In this document: piece after piece, positions 9,494 to 18,527 of the stretch
How positions within the stretch are numbered: the first letter of the stretch is position 1
Layout: every line of letters starts with the position of its first letter
Assembly (NCBI GenBank): GCA_029262735.1
Contig: JAJCYY010000019.1
Span: forward strand, 62,001 to 126,000
Length of the DNA stretch: 64,000 nt
From: Chloroflexota bacterium
Lineage (GTDB): Bacteria; Chloroflexota; Dehalococcoidia; Lucifugimonadales; Lucifugimonadaceae
Reading direction: 5' to 3'
Notes under the pieces: model-generated
Told to the model about the DNA's origin: nothing
The model's database searches: none
Seen by the model: the letters and a program-made list of their open reading frames with translations, nothing else
Translations under genes and position numbers: made by a program

Positions 9494-11002
9494 TCAGGCT
9501 GTGACCTGGCTTGCTGTGCGGTTCCCGCGCAGGATCATGGCTCTCATTTCACGAACGATTGTCGTGCCGCCTGGAATACCGAGCCAGACCGCCATGTAGA
9601 CAGTTCCAAAGATTGCCATCCGCATGATCAGCATGAGGTAAGACGAACCCGGGTCGATCAGCAATCCGGCTCCGTACGAAAGTCCAGCGGCGACGAGGGT
9701 AGAGACGATCGGCCGGCCGAGCGCCTTGTGGTACTCCCTCAGGGACAGTTGTGTGTGGCGATAGCAGGTGAACATGGCCGGGTAGAACAGGACCACGCGC
9801 CCAACGCTTACGCTTATGGCAACTCCGTTTAGACCCCAAATGGTGCCGATTGAGATTGCTGTGACCATGACGATCGCCGAGAACAATGACCATCGCGACT
9901 GTCTGCTCACGTTGCCGAGAGACACATAAGCCCAGGTTGTTGCAGAGAGCAGAGCGGTGATGAACGCGGCCGGGGCGAGGATGACGAAGAGTGATGACAC
10001 TTCAGTCCAGTTGTCACCAAGGACTGTCAGGACCATCTCCTCGGACGTGACCAGGAACACTGCGACCACCGGCATGGTGAGGCTCGCAATGAGCGTCACG
10101 GCCCGGTAGTAGTAGCGTTTGTATCGCACCGGATCGTCCTGCAATCTGCTGAGCGTCGGCACCACCGTCCTTGTTATCGGTGTGTTGAGGTGGATCAACG
10201 GCAACAGAAGCAGCCCGTAGGCTTTTGAGTACAGGCCGAGGGAAGCAGCCCCCATGATCCTGCCGATCAGCACGTTGTCCATTCGCGATTCGAACAGCGC
10301 TGCGATGTTGCTGAGCGAAACGTGAGTGCCAAATTTGACCATTGAGCCGATGTTGGCGTTACGAATGATTCGACCGGGGATCCACCGTGAAAACATGAAG
10401 CTCGAACCGGTCATGACAACGGACTCTGCCAGGACGAGGATCACCAGTGACCAGTAACCGGCTCCGAGGAGGGCGGCTGTGATAGCCGCTGTCGGGCCGA
10501 CGACCGCGCCTGCGATCTGCCTTGCGGCGATGATGCGAAATCGCATCTGGCGTTGCAAGACCGCGCCATGCTGCACACCGAGACCGGAGATGAATAACGC
10601 TATCGCCAATCCGATCGTGACGCCGACCAGGCGGGAGTCGCCGTAGAACCAGGCGATGAGTGGCGAACCGGCAGATATCAAGATGGCCAGCCCGGCCGCG
10701 ATGCCCACGTTTATCCAGAAAAGTGCGCTGATCTGGCGGTACGAGACATTTTTGTTTTGGATGGTGGCGGTTGTTAAACCGAGCGACCTGATTCGCTTTG
10801 CGAGTGTAACTGTGATCGCAGCCATTGCGATGAGGCCGAAGTCGGCGGGCGTCAAGATGCGAGCAAGCACGGCAACAGACGCTATGTTCGTTACGAAGCT
10901 GATCGCCTGGACGCCGATCAGAAAGGCACCACCCTGCGCAGCTCGCCTGCCGAGGTCGCTGTTCAGATGCCCCGTATCCAGTTGCTGTTCGATCTTGTTC
11001 AT
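9494..11002 (-). CDS. Wzx-type oligosaccharide flippase (MOP superfamily)
   Basis: A 502-residue polytopic membrane protein with about 12-14 hydrophobic helices, beginning with the RRAAQGGAFL and ILTPADFGLIAMA segments typical of Wzx/MviN-like polysaccharide flippases. It would move the undecaprenyl-linked repeat unit made by the neighbouring glycosyltransferases to the outer face. A 124-bp gap separates it from the pyruvyltransferase gene and a 172-bp gap from yvcK. The presence of a flippase rather than an ABC exporter indicates a Wzx-dependent route; the matching polymerase is not identified inside the window. Confidence 0.9.
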   Translation of the reverse strand: MNKIEQQLDTGHLNSDLGRRAAQGGAFLIGVQAISFVTNIASVAVLARILTPADFGLIAMAAITVTLAKRIRSLGLTTATIQNKNVSYRQISALFWINVGIAAGLAILISAGSPLIAWFYGDSRLVGVTIGLAIALFISGLGVQHGAVLQRQMRFRIIAARQIAGAVVGPTAAITAALLGAGYWSLVILVLAESVVMTGSSFMFSRWIPGRIIRNANIGSMVKFGTHVSLSNIAALFESRMDNVLIGRIMGAASLGLYSKAYGLLLLPLIHLNTPITRTVVPTLSRLQDDPVRYKRYYYRAVTLIASLTMPVVAVFLVTSEEMVLTVLGDNWTEVSSLFVILAPAAFITALLSATTWAYVSLGNVSRQSRWSLFSAIVMVTAISIGTIWGLNGVAISVSVGRVVLFYPAMFTCYRHTQLSLREYHKALGRPIVSTLVAAGLSYGAGLLIDPGSSYLMLIMRMAIFGTVYMAVWLGIPGGTTIVREMRAMILRGNRTASQVTA

Positions 11003-11174
11003 GAAAGTCGCGTAACTCGACGCCCATCTGATTTAATCGGGCGTCGCGACGAGGCGAACACCACTAATGTCTACGGAGATCGGCTCATCCTGTCCAGGAT
11101 CCGCGCCGCGGCCTGAAAAAGCGGCCCGCAATCTGGCTGGAAGACCCGGCGCGATAGCGTTGACCGGTAAAACT

Positions 11175-12254
11175 CTAGTCCCCGCCAACAACCTGGATTT
11201 CGGTCTCAGGTTCGAACTTTAGGGCCATTTCTGACTTTTTTGACTCGTCTCGAATCGGTGATGGGCCGGTGGTGTCGAAGAGCATGGCGCTCAGGACCGC
11301 CTCGGCCAGCCTCTCCGGGTCGTGGCGAACCTTTGGATGGTTAATGCTCAGGGGCGCTGCCAGGACGGACCGCGTGTGGTGGTGCAGCTCGGCCTCGTTG
11401 TGCACAACCGGCACCGCGCCTTCTTCCGCGTATCGAGACAGCATGTCTGGCGGCACCTGTCGGCTGTTGATAAGCACAGAGTCGAGCTTCAGCCCGTTCA
11501 GGTAGTGCACGATCTCACTTGCGAAGTCGGAGGTTTCGAAGTCTCCGGTCTCGCCGCGCTTTGTCATCAGGTTGCAGATGTAGATCTTTGTCGCCTTGCT
11601 GCGGGCGACGGCTTCGGGAACGTTCCTGGCGAGGAGGTTCGGCACGATGCTCGTGTAGAGGTCGCCGGGCCCGAAAACGATGGCGTCTGCGGATTCAATA
11701 GCCTCCAGCGCTCTCGGGTTGGCGTCGACAGCGGGGTCGAGAAATACGTTCTTAATCCGGGGCAGGTCTCCCCCGCGCAGGTCGATTGACGACTCGCCTC
11801 GCAGGCGGCTTCCGTCCTCCAACTCTGCACACAGGTCAGCCGGCTCCAGCGCAACGGGAATCACCTTGCCGGTGATGCTGAGCATGCGAGACATCTCATT
11901 GATGGCGCCTTCGAGATCATCGTGCACTGATGTCAGGGCTGCCAGCATCAGGTTGCCGAGGCTGTGCCCGTTCAGGCTGCTCTCCGGGCTGAAGCGAAAT
12001 TCGGATGCCGTGGTGAGCGAGTGTTCGCTGTCGCTAAGAGCCACCAGGCACTTGCGAAGGTCGCCAAACGGCGGATAGCCGAACTCCTCCCTGAGGATTC
12101 CAGAGCTGCCGCCGCTGTCGAATGTGGTGACGATCGCCGTCAGGTCTACCGGGTGCTGTTTCAGCCCACCCAGGAGCACGGAAGAGCCGCTGCCGCCACC
12201 TATGACTACGATGCTTGGTCTGTTGTTTTGCACGCTAATGCCTCTGTTCACCAT
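11175..12254 (-). CDS. yvcK: YvcK/CofD-like UDP-sugar-binding protein
   Basis: A protein of about 359 residues with the YvcK (gluconeogenesis factor) signature: VVIGGGSGSSVLLGGLK, FDSGGSSGILREEFG and PPFGDLRKCLVAL near the N-terminus, NxLGNLMLAAL, and the SADAIVFGPGDLYTSIVPNL segment. In Bacillus, YvcK binds UDP-GlcNAc and coordinates cell-wall synthesis with central metabolism. Here it lies inside a polysaccharide operon directly after ugd, whose substrate is also a UDP-sugar. Start choice: ATG 12254 is preferred, but a TTG at 12299 preceded by AGGAAGAG is possible and would overlap ugd by 23 bases. Confidence 0.88.
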   Translation of the reverse strand: MVNRGISVQNNRPSIVVIGGGSGSSVLLGGLKQHPVDLTAIVTTFDSGGSSGILREEFGYPPFGDLRKCLVALSDSEHSLTTASEFRFSPESSLNGHSLGNLMLAALTSVHDDLEGAINEMSRMLSITGKVIPVALEPADLCAELEDGSRLRGESSIDLRGGDLPRIKNVFLDPAVDANPRALEAIESADAIVFGPGDLYTSIVPNLLARNVPEAVARSKATKIYICNLMTKRGETGDFETSDFASEIVHYLNGLKLDSVLINSRQVPPDMLSRYAEEGAVPVVHNEAELHHHTRSVLAAPLSINHPKVRHDPERLAEAVLSAMLFDTTGPSPIRDESKKSEMALKFEPETEIQVVGGD

Positions 12255-12276
12255 TTGTGGACTCAACTGGGCCGTC

Positions 12277-13680
12277 TCAGCTTCGGCTGGCCGGCTCAAG
12301 AGTCTCTTCCTGGAGGAGATTCTTCTGTTCTTCCGAGCTGTTCTGCACGTCCTGGGCCCGGTCGTTGTCCGGTGTTCCCGCAGGCTGTCTTCCTATTGAG
12401 TAATACTCAATTCCGTGCTCGGCCATCTCGTTCGGGTCATGAATGTTGCGACCATCGAAGACGATTGGCGTTGCCAGCAGGTCTCTCACAGTTTTCCAGT
12501 CAGGATTCTTGAACTCGTTCCACTCTGTGACGATCACGAGTGCATGGGCGTCTTGCACGCACTGGTACTTGTCTTCTGCGTACTCCAGCTGGCCGTCCAG
12601 GAGCGCCCTGGCGTGTGTCACCGCCATCGGGTCGTAGGCGCAGATGGAGGCGCCTTCCCTGGCAAGGTGACTGATTAGTACGAGCGATGGCGCTTCCCGC
12701 ATGTCGTCGGTATCGGGCTTGAACGAGAGGCCCCACAGTGCGATTCTCTTGCCGGCCAGTGATCCGCCGAGCGCGGTACGCAGACGCTCGACAATTCGGG
12801 CTGGCTGCTCGACGTTGACACGGTGCACCTGTTCGAGCAGGCCCATGTCAAGCGAGGAGCTGCGTCCCATGTGGACGACGGCCTGTGTGTCCTTGGGCAG
12901 GCAGCTGCCTCCATACCCGATGCCGGGTGCGAGGTGCGCAGAGCCGATACGGGGATCAAATCCCATCACTTTACGGACATGCTCGATATCGGCGCCAACC
13001 GCCTCACAGAGGGTTGCGATCTCGTTCATGAAGGAGATCTTGGCGGCCAGGAACGAGTTTGAGGCGTACTTGCTCATCTCAGCGCTGTGCGTATCGACCG
13101 TAACGATGAGTTCGGCAGGAGTGTGCTCCGCGTACAGAGCGTGCAGCGCCTGCTCTTCACCGGCGTGATCGCTGCCTATGACAACACGAGTCGGGTTTTC
13201 GAAGTCGGGCACAGCCTTGCCTTCCCTCAGGAACTCGGGGTTGCTGAGAACGGGGCAGGTGAATCCGGCTCGCTCTGCTATCAGCGAGCGAACGGAGTGA
13301 GCGGTGCCTACGGGGACCGTGCTGCGGATAACGACGGACACAGGTGAGGTCACGGCGTCGCCGATGTCTCCCGCTGCGCCGAAGACGGCACTCGTGTCTG
13401 CCGAGCCGTCTTCATTTGGCGGTGTGCCTACGGCGATGAAAAGGATGTCTGCTCCCTCCGCCGCCAACTTGATGTCGGTGGTGAAGTGAAGTTTGCCGAT
13501 GGCGGTGGCCGCGATCACGATTTCGCTGAGTCCGGGCTCATACCAAGGGACGATCCCGTTCTCCAGTGACGCCACCTTGGCCGCATCGATGTCGACGCAG
13601 GTGACATGGTGGCCACGCGCCGCGAATCCTGCCGCTGTGACGAGTCCGACGTATCCGGTTCCGACTACTCCCAGTTTCAA
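12277..13680 (-). CDS. ugd: UDP-glucose 6-dehydrogenase
   Basis: A 467-residue nucleotide-sugar dehydrogenase that oxidises UDP-glucose (or a related UDP-sugar) to the uronate with NAD+. The N-terminal Rossmann motif is GVVGTGYVGLVTA; the catalytic cysteine is in GYGGSCLPKD (around residue 262); the C-terminal UDP-binding domain contains WGLSFKPDTDDMREAP. The last ~40 residues form a polar Gln/Glu-rich tail beyond the usual end. The start is TTG at 13680, with GAGGAG nine bases upstream; no ATG is suitably placed. It supplies a UDP-uronic acid to the polysaccharide. Confidence 0.93.
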   Translation of the reverse strand: MKLGVVGTGYVGLVTAAGFAARGHHVTCVDIDAAKVASLENGIVPWYEPGLSEIVIAATAIGKLHFTTDIKLAAEGADILFIAVGTPPNEDGSADTSAVFGAAGDIGDAVTSPVSVVIRSTVPVGTAHSVRSLIAERAGFTCPVLSNPEFLREGKAVPDFENPTRVVIGSDHAGEEQALHALYAEHTPAELIVTVDTHSAEMSKYASNSFLAAKISFMNEIATLCEAVGADIEHVRKVMGFDPRIGSAHLAPGIGYGGSCLPKDTQAVVHMGRSSSLDMGLLEQVHRVNVEQPARIVERLRTALGGSLAGKRIALWGLSFKPDTDDMREAPSLVLISHLAREGASICAYDPMAVTHARALLDGQLEYAEDKYQCVQDAHALVIVTEWNEFKNPDWKTVRDLLATPIVFDGRNIHDPNEMAEHGIEYYSIGRQPAGTPDNDRAQDVQNSSEEQKNLLQEETLEPASRS

Positions 13681-13849
13681 TTTCCAGTACTCCTCGTGGC
13701 CCTGCGCAAAGCTGGGCTATTGATACTTATGCCGGGAAAGCATGCCGTGGACCTTGCGGTCCGTTTAGTGTTGTGTTTGCTAGTTCTGTTCACCATCGTG
13801 ACACCCACACGGGCGCACGACGGTCTTTACGAATGAACTGTGATGGGTG

Positions 13850-13872
13850 ACGGTCCTGTGGGGCCAGACCGT
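13850..13872 (-). terminator. Hairpin after the PglF-like gene
   Basis: A perfect 6-bp inverted repeat (ACGGTC/GACCGT, loop 11 bases) begins about 10 bases after the stop of the dehydratase gene in the transcribed direction. There is no U tract, so it may be an RNA-processing or pause structure rather than an intrinsic terminator. A second small hairpin, GGACC-TTGC-GGTCC at 13749-13762, lies further along the same 202-bp gap. Confidence 0.35.
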
Positions 13873-13882
13873 GGCGGCGGCG

Positions 13883-15844
13883 CTACTCTGCAAGTACGGG
13901 CTGCAGCTCAGTCTTCCCTACAGGAACGGTGTTTGATTCAGGCCGGAAGGTCGAAACGAGATCGCGTAGTGCGGTCACGACGGCCTTCTTGTCCCCGGAC
14001 TCGACCGCCGTTGAGAGCGATTTCAGTCCCTGGGCAATCTCATCGGGACTGGAAGAGTCCCCTGTGCGGCTGACGAAGATGCGGTCGTGCGACGTGGTTA
14101 GCGTGCCCTCTTCTGCGCTCAGAATGTCCTCGAACATCTTTTCACCGGGCCTGATTCCGGTGAACACGATCGGGATGTCCCGATCGGGCTCAAGGCCTGA
14201 AAGGAGTATCAGTTGGCGGGCAAGGTCCACGATCTTGACCGGTTCACCCATATCGAGAACGAACACTTCCCCGTTCTCTCCCATCGAGCCGGCCTGCAGA
14301 ACAAGCAGCACCGCTTCAGGAATGGTCATGAAGTAGCGTCGCATCTCGGGGTCTGTGACAGTCACCGGGCCGCCGCGAGCAATCTGCTCGGTGAATATCG
14401 GCACTACGCTGCCGCGGCTGCCGAGGACGTTGCCAAACCGCACGGAGACGAAACCTACGTTGCCGCTCTTTCCCATGTCCCTGACAAGGAGCTCAGCCGC
14501 TCGCTTGGTTGCACCCATGATCGATGTCGGGTTGACCGCCTTATCGGTCGATACCATCACGAACTTCTCGGCGTTCCACATCTTGGCGACGCGGGCGACT
14601 GTCCGTGTTCCGAACACATTTGTCTTGGCGGCGCGGTCCGGGTGCTCCTCCATGAGAGGCACATGTTTGTACGCGGCTGCGTGGAACACGACCTGAGGCC
14701 TGAAGCGTCTGAAGCACTCGTCCACCTCGGCGATATCACGCACATCGGCGATCGCCGCTTCTACTTTCACCTGAGAGCCGGTCTCGATGTCGAGTGCCCG
14801 CTTGGTGTTGAAGACGCCGGTCTCGTCCTGGTCGAGGACGATGAGCAGGCCGGGCTTAAAGCGGCTTATCTGCCTGCATAGCTCAGAGCCAATGGAGCCT
14901 GCGCCACCTGTTACGAGAACCGTCTTGCCTTCGAGGAACTCGCTCACCTGTGTTGTGTCGATCTTGACCGGATCACGGCCAAGCAGCTCTTCAATCTGAA
15001 CATCCCTGACGTCGGCGAGACGGACCACACCTGAAACGAGTGTGCTGAAGCCTGGCACCACCTTGATCTGCTCTACCCCGGCCGTCCGACCGATGCGCAC
15101 CGTTTCCTGGATGATTTTTCCAGAGGCTGAGGGCATAGCGATCCAGATCTCGCTAACACCGAGCCGTGTAATCATTTCGGGGATCTGCGTCCGGGTGCCG
15201 CGCACCCTGATGCCGTGCACGAGCCTCCCCTTCTTGCGTCCATCGTCATCCACGAATCCAACGCACACATATCCGGCTCCAACCTCTTCGGTCATTGCGC
15301 GGGCGATCTGTGCACCGGCGTCTCCGGCTCCTACGATCAGGACTCTGCCACGAGTCCGTCGCCTGCTACGCATCCTCCACTCGGTCGCGACGCGCACTCC
15401 GACTCTTGATACCGCGAGGCCAGTGCCTGTCAGAAAGATGTCGACTATTGCGAACTGAACAAGAGCGATCAGGGACCAGTCGAGCGGATTTGCCGCGAAC
15501 AGCACCAAGATGAACAGAGCGGTACCGGCAGCGATTGACCTCGAGAGAACAACCAGGTCCCAGGCGTTGGCTCTTTTCCACTCGATGTCGTAGACGGCGG
15601 AAAGAGACATGGGCACCAGCTTCGCTATGAGCGAAATGCCAAGTATGAGACCAACGTCGGCGGTGCTGATTTGCCCTTCCGGCAGCCTGATTACCAGTGC
15701 GATGGCCATGGCGGTGGCGAAAATGATTATCAGTCCATCGACTGACGCGACGATGCCCCGGCGGGCGGTTCGCCGCGCCGATGTCAGTGTCATATGTCGG
15801 AATCGGGGCGAACGTTCGTTACGTTCGCCAGAAGTAGTGCTCAT
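13883..15844 (-). CDS. NDP-sugar 4,6-dehydratase, PglF/CapD/FlaA1 type
   Basis: A 653-residue membrane-anchored SDR. The first ~130 residues contain four hydrophobic helices, followed by a CoA-binding-like Rossmann domain (LIVGAGDAGAQIAR, about residue 175) and the catalytic SDR domain with VLVTGGAGSIGSELCRQI (about residue 310) and STDKAVNPTSIMGATKRAAE, the modified active-site segment of the CapD/PglF group. Members convert UDP-GlcNAc to the 4-keto-6-deoxy sugar. The next genes encode the aminotransferase, acetyltransferase and phosphoglycosyltransferase needed for bacillosamine, so PglF is the likely role. ATG 15844 is preceded by GAGGTGA. Confidence 0.9.
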   Translation of the reverse strand: MSTTSGERNERSPRFRHMTLTSARRTARRGIVASVDGLIIIFATAMAIALVIRLPEGQISTADVGLILGISLIAKLVPMSLSAVYDIEWKRANAWDLVVLSRSIAAGTALFILVLFAANPLDWSLIALVQFAIVDIFLTGTGLAVSRVGVRVATEWRMRSRRRTRGRVLIVGAGDAGAQIARAMTEEVGAGYVCVGFVDDDGRKKGRLVHGIRVRGTRTQIPEMITRLGVSEIWIAMPSASGKIIQETVRIGRTAGVEQIKVVPGFSTLVSGVVRLADVRDVQIEELLGRDPVKIDTTQVSEFLEGKTVLVTGGAGSIGSELCRQISRFKPGLLIVLDQDETGVFNTKRALDIETGSQVKVEAAIADVRDIAEVDECFRRFRPQVVFHAAAYKHVPLMEEHPDRAAKTNVFGTRTVARVAKMWNAEKFVMVSTDKAVNPTSIMGATKRAAELLVRDMGKSGNVGFVSVRFGNVLGSRGSVVPIFTEQIARGGPVTVTDPEMRRYFMTIPEAVLLVLQAGSMGENGEVFVLDMGEPVKIVDLARQLILLSGLEPDRDIPIVFTGIRPGEKMFEDILSAEEGTLTTSHDRIFVSRTGDSSSPDEIAQGLKSLSTAVESGDKKAVVTALRDLVSTFRPESNTVPVGKTELQPVLAE

Positions 15845-15934
15845 ATGTCACCTCAGCCTGATCGATTAAGCAATGCGATCGAGGAACTAGATCTGGCCGG
15901 GAGAAATGGTGGGCAGGGTCACCGAAGACCCTGG

Positions 15935-17083
15935 TTAAACCTGCGTTATAGCCTGTTTAAGCTCGCTGACGACTGTGCTGGTCTGCTCTTCGGTCATTCG
16001 CCCGAAGAACGGTAGAGCGACCGAGCGGTCCGAGATGCTTTCGGCGATAGGGAAGTCGCCCGGCGCATGACCAAACTCGGTCTGGTAGAAGGGTTCGAGA
16101 TGGATGCACGGGAAGTAGTTTGAGCAGCCGATGCCGCGGTCTCGGAGCACGCGGAGCAGTGAGTCACGCCTGTCACGGCTGAAACTCGGGTCCAAACGCA
16201 CGACGTACACGAACCAGCTCATTTCGACATCAGGTGCTATGTACTGGGTCTCGATCTCAGGCACATCTGCCAGCAGAGCGTCGTAGCGCTCCGCCACCCT
16301 GCTGCGGCCTGCCAGCAGTTCCGGCAGGCGTTGCACCTGCGCCGATCCGAGAGCGGAGTTAATGTCGCTGAGCCGGTAGTTAAAGCCGATCCGGGCGTGC
16401 GAGAGCCATCCGGTCCCATCACCCCTGCCCTGGTTACGCATGCTCCTGGCGAGTCGTGCGATGTCTTCGCGGTCGGTCAGCAGTGCGCCGCCTTCTCCGG
16501 TAGTCATCTGCTTGTTCGGGTAGAAGGCGAATATGCCCGCGTCACCGAAGCCACCGGCCTTTCTGCCTTTGTAGACGGTGCCGATCGACTCGGCGGAGTC
16601 TTCTATAAGGGCGAGTCCGTAGCGTTTGGCTATCTGCTCCAGCCTGTCCCATTCGGCGGGATGTCCGAACACGTCCACGCCAAGGATCGCTTTTGTTCGA
16701 GGAGTGATTGCGCTTTCGATGGCGTCAGGGTCGATGCAGAGAGTCTGAGGGTCGATGTCTACGAAGACCGGTTTTGCGTCGATGAACAGGATGCAGTTTG
16801 AAGATGCCACGAAGCTGAACGGCGTTGTGATCACCTCGTCACCGGCTTTTAGGTCGAGAGCCAGGACTGCCAGGTGCAACGCGCTGGTGCCGCTGTTGAC
16901 GGCCACGGCATGTGCGACACCTGCCTGTTCGGCCAGGAGCGACTCGAAGCGTTCGACCTCAGGGCCGAGACTGAGCACCGGTCCCTCAAGCACCTTCATC
17001 ACGGCCTCACGTTCGAGGTCGGTGATGTCCGGTCGGGCCAGGGGAATCGATGCTATCTTTCGTTCTGGGACATTTAGCGTCAC
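15935..17083 (-). CDS. DegT/DnrJ/EryC1-family PLP aminotransferase, PglE-like
   Basis: A 382-residue sugar aminotransferase. The PLP-binding lysine is in FAFYPNKQMTTGEGG (about residue 187); VNSGTSALHLAVLAL near residue 60 binds the cofactor phosphate; YRLSDINSALG is the conserved family block. It would aminate the 4-keto sugar made by the downstream dehydratase. The start is GTG at 17083, with AAGGAG and a 7-base spacer, overlapping the upstream acetyltransferase stop as GTGA. Placement between a PglD-like and a PglF-like gene supports a UDP-4-amino-sugar (bacillosamine-type) product. Confidence 0.92.
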   Translation of the reverse strand: MTLNVPERKIASIPLARPDITDLEREAVMKVLEGPVLSLGPEVERFESLLAEQAGVAHAVAVNSGTSALHLAVLALDLKAGDEVITTPFSFVASSNCILFIDAKPVFVDIDPQTLCIDPDAIESAITPRTKAILGVDVFGHPAEWDRLEQIAKRYGLALIEDSAESIGTVYKGRKAGGFGDAGIFAFYPNKQMTTGEGGALLTDREDIARLARSMRNQGRGDGTGWLSHARIGFNYRLSDINSALGSAQVQRLPELLAGRSRVAERYDALLADVPEIETQYIAPDVEMSWFVYVVRLDPSFSRDRRDSLLRVLRDRGIGCSNYFPCIHLEPFYQTEFGHAPGDFPIAESISDRSVALPFFGRMTEEQTSTVVSELKQAITQV

Positions 17084-17775
17084 TGTGCTGCTCTCCTTAG
17101 TCGAACCGGCACTGCACGAGTGCCGACAACTGTCGTATTAGGCGCGACATCCTTTGTGACCGTGGCTCCGGCCCCAACCGTCGCCCATTCGCCTATCCGT
17201 ACTCCGGGCACGACGGATGCGCCGATGCCTATGTGTGTGCCGCGCCCGACTGTTACGCCTCCTGCGAGGTTGACTCCAGGAGAGATGTGGCAGAAATCTT
17301 CGATCACGCAGTCGTGGTCAACCGATGCGCTTGTGTTGACGATTACGTGGGCGCCAAGAACCGCCCCGGCGTTGAGCACCGCGTTTGGCATAACGACAGA
17401 GCCGGGGCCGATGCTGACATCGGAGCCGATCTGGGCAGATCTGTGGATCGCGGTTGCGAGTCTGAAATCTGTCCGTGCTATATCGGCGGCTATTCTCTCG
17501 CGATCACGATTGTTGCCAATTCCGACGATCAGGTCTGCCTTTTCGGCCGAGTTCTTCGCCATCCACGAACCCGGGCTGCCAAGCACCGGCCTGCCAAGAA
17601 TCTCCGTGCCGTGAAGCTCGGGTCTGTCGTCCAGGAAACCTGCGATATCGACCGCTGGCGTCTGACTGGAGAGCACATCCGCGACGACTCTTGCGTGGCC
17701 TCCAGCGCCGCATATAGCGACCTGTCGTCCTGCGCGGGTTACGCCTCCGTTGGCGCTCAAGTCACCGCTGATCAA
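17080..17775 (-). CDS. NeuD/PglD-like sugar O/N-acetyltransferase
   Basis: A 231-residue protein with an N-terminal Rossmann-like substrate domain (VAICGAGGHARVVADVL) and a C-terminal left-handed beta-helix of hexapeptide repeats (about residues 110-210). The catalytic-type His region is NTSASVDHDCVIEDFCHISP, as in PglD. It would acetylate the 4-amino group of the UDP-sugar made by the adjacent aminotransferase. The start appears to be TTG at 17775, overlapping the sugar-transferase stop as TTGA; the ribosome site is weak, so translation probably depends on coupling. Confidence 0.9.
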   Translation of the reverse strand: MISGDLSANGGVTRAGRQVAICGAGGHARVVADVLSSQTPAVDIAGFLDDRPELHGTEILGRPVLGSPGSWMAKNSAEKADLIVGIGNNRDRERIAADIARTDFRLATAIHRSAQIGSDVSIGPGSVVMPNAVLNAGAVLGAHVIVNTSASVDHDCVIEDFCHISPGVNLAGGVTVGRGTHIGIGASVVPGVRIGEWATVGAGATVTKDVAPNTTVVGTRAVPVRLRRAAQ

Positions 17776-18422
17776 CTGTTGATCTCAGGCTTGGTTTCAG
17801 TGGTGCTCTTCGCCAGCGGCGCCAGCGGGGCACCAAAATCCTCGTTGGCCCCGTCCTCCGCGTAAACGCCGTCCCTGGTTACGAAGGCAACCCAGAAGGT
17901 CTTAAACAGGATCTTGAGATCAAGCCAGAGCGAGAGATGGTCGACGTACCAGATGTCCATCTCTATGCGGTCTTCCCACGAGAGACGGTTCCGACCGTTG
18001 ACGGATGCCCAACTAGTGATGCCGGGACGCACCTCGAGCCTGCGCCTCTGGTGGTCGTTATACGCCTCGACCTGGTGTGTGAGTGTTGGGCGCGGGCCAA
18101 CGAAACTCATGTCGCCGTTGAGGATGTTGAATATCTGTGGCAGCTCGTCGAGGCTCAGCGCACGCAGCAAACTGCCAATCCTGGTGATGCGGGCATCGCC
18201 CTTCTCAACCCTGTCGCCAAGGCCCTTTTTGGCTGCTCCGTCCACCATCGTCCTGAATTTCCAGATGACGAATACTTTGCCGCGCGCCCCGGCTCTCTTC
18301 TGTCTGAAGAAAACCGGTCCACGTGACTCCGCCTTGATTGCCAGCGCGATGAGCGCAAATGGCAATGAAAGCAGGATCAGCCAGCTAAGGCTGATCGCTA
18401 TGTCTATCCCGCGTTTGGTCAA
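17772..18422 (-). CDS. Polyprenyl-phosphate sugar-1-phosphate transferase, PglC-like
   Basis: A 216-residue monotopic phosphoglycosyltransferase that starts glycan assembly by moving a sugar phosphate onto undecaprenyl phosphate. It has one N-terminal hydrophobic re-entrant helix (residues 7-29), then FRQKRAGARGKVFVIWKFRTM, the catalytic Asp-Glu pair in LSLDELPQIFNIL, SFVGPRP, and RPGITSWASVNGRN. Its short length without extra membrane helices matches PglC rather than WbaP. The start is TTG 18422, with GGGGAG five bases upstream. Adjacency to PglD-, PglE- and PglF-like genes suggests UDP-diNAc-bacillosamine as donor. Confidence 0.92.
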   Translation of the reverse strand: MTKRGIDIAISLSWLILLSLPFALIALAIKAESRGPVFFRQKRAGARGKVFVIWKFRTMVDGAAKKGLGDRVEKGDARITRIGSLLRALSLDELPQIFNILNGDMSFVGPRPTLTHQVEAYNDHQRRRLEVRPGITSWASVNGRNRLSWEDRIEMDIWYVDHLSLWLDLKILFKTFWVAFVTRDGVYAEDGANEDFGAPLAPLAKSTTETKPEINS

Positions 18423-18527
18423 TTTGGCTCCCCTTTTGGAGACGAGCTCAAGTCCGAAGACTTTGAACTACCGCTTTTTCCGGACTGTATTGCGCAGTCC
18501 AGCCACACTGCCGGGAGACTTTGTGGG

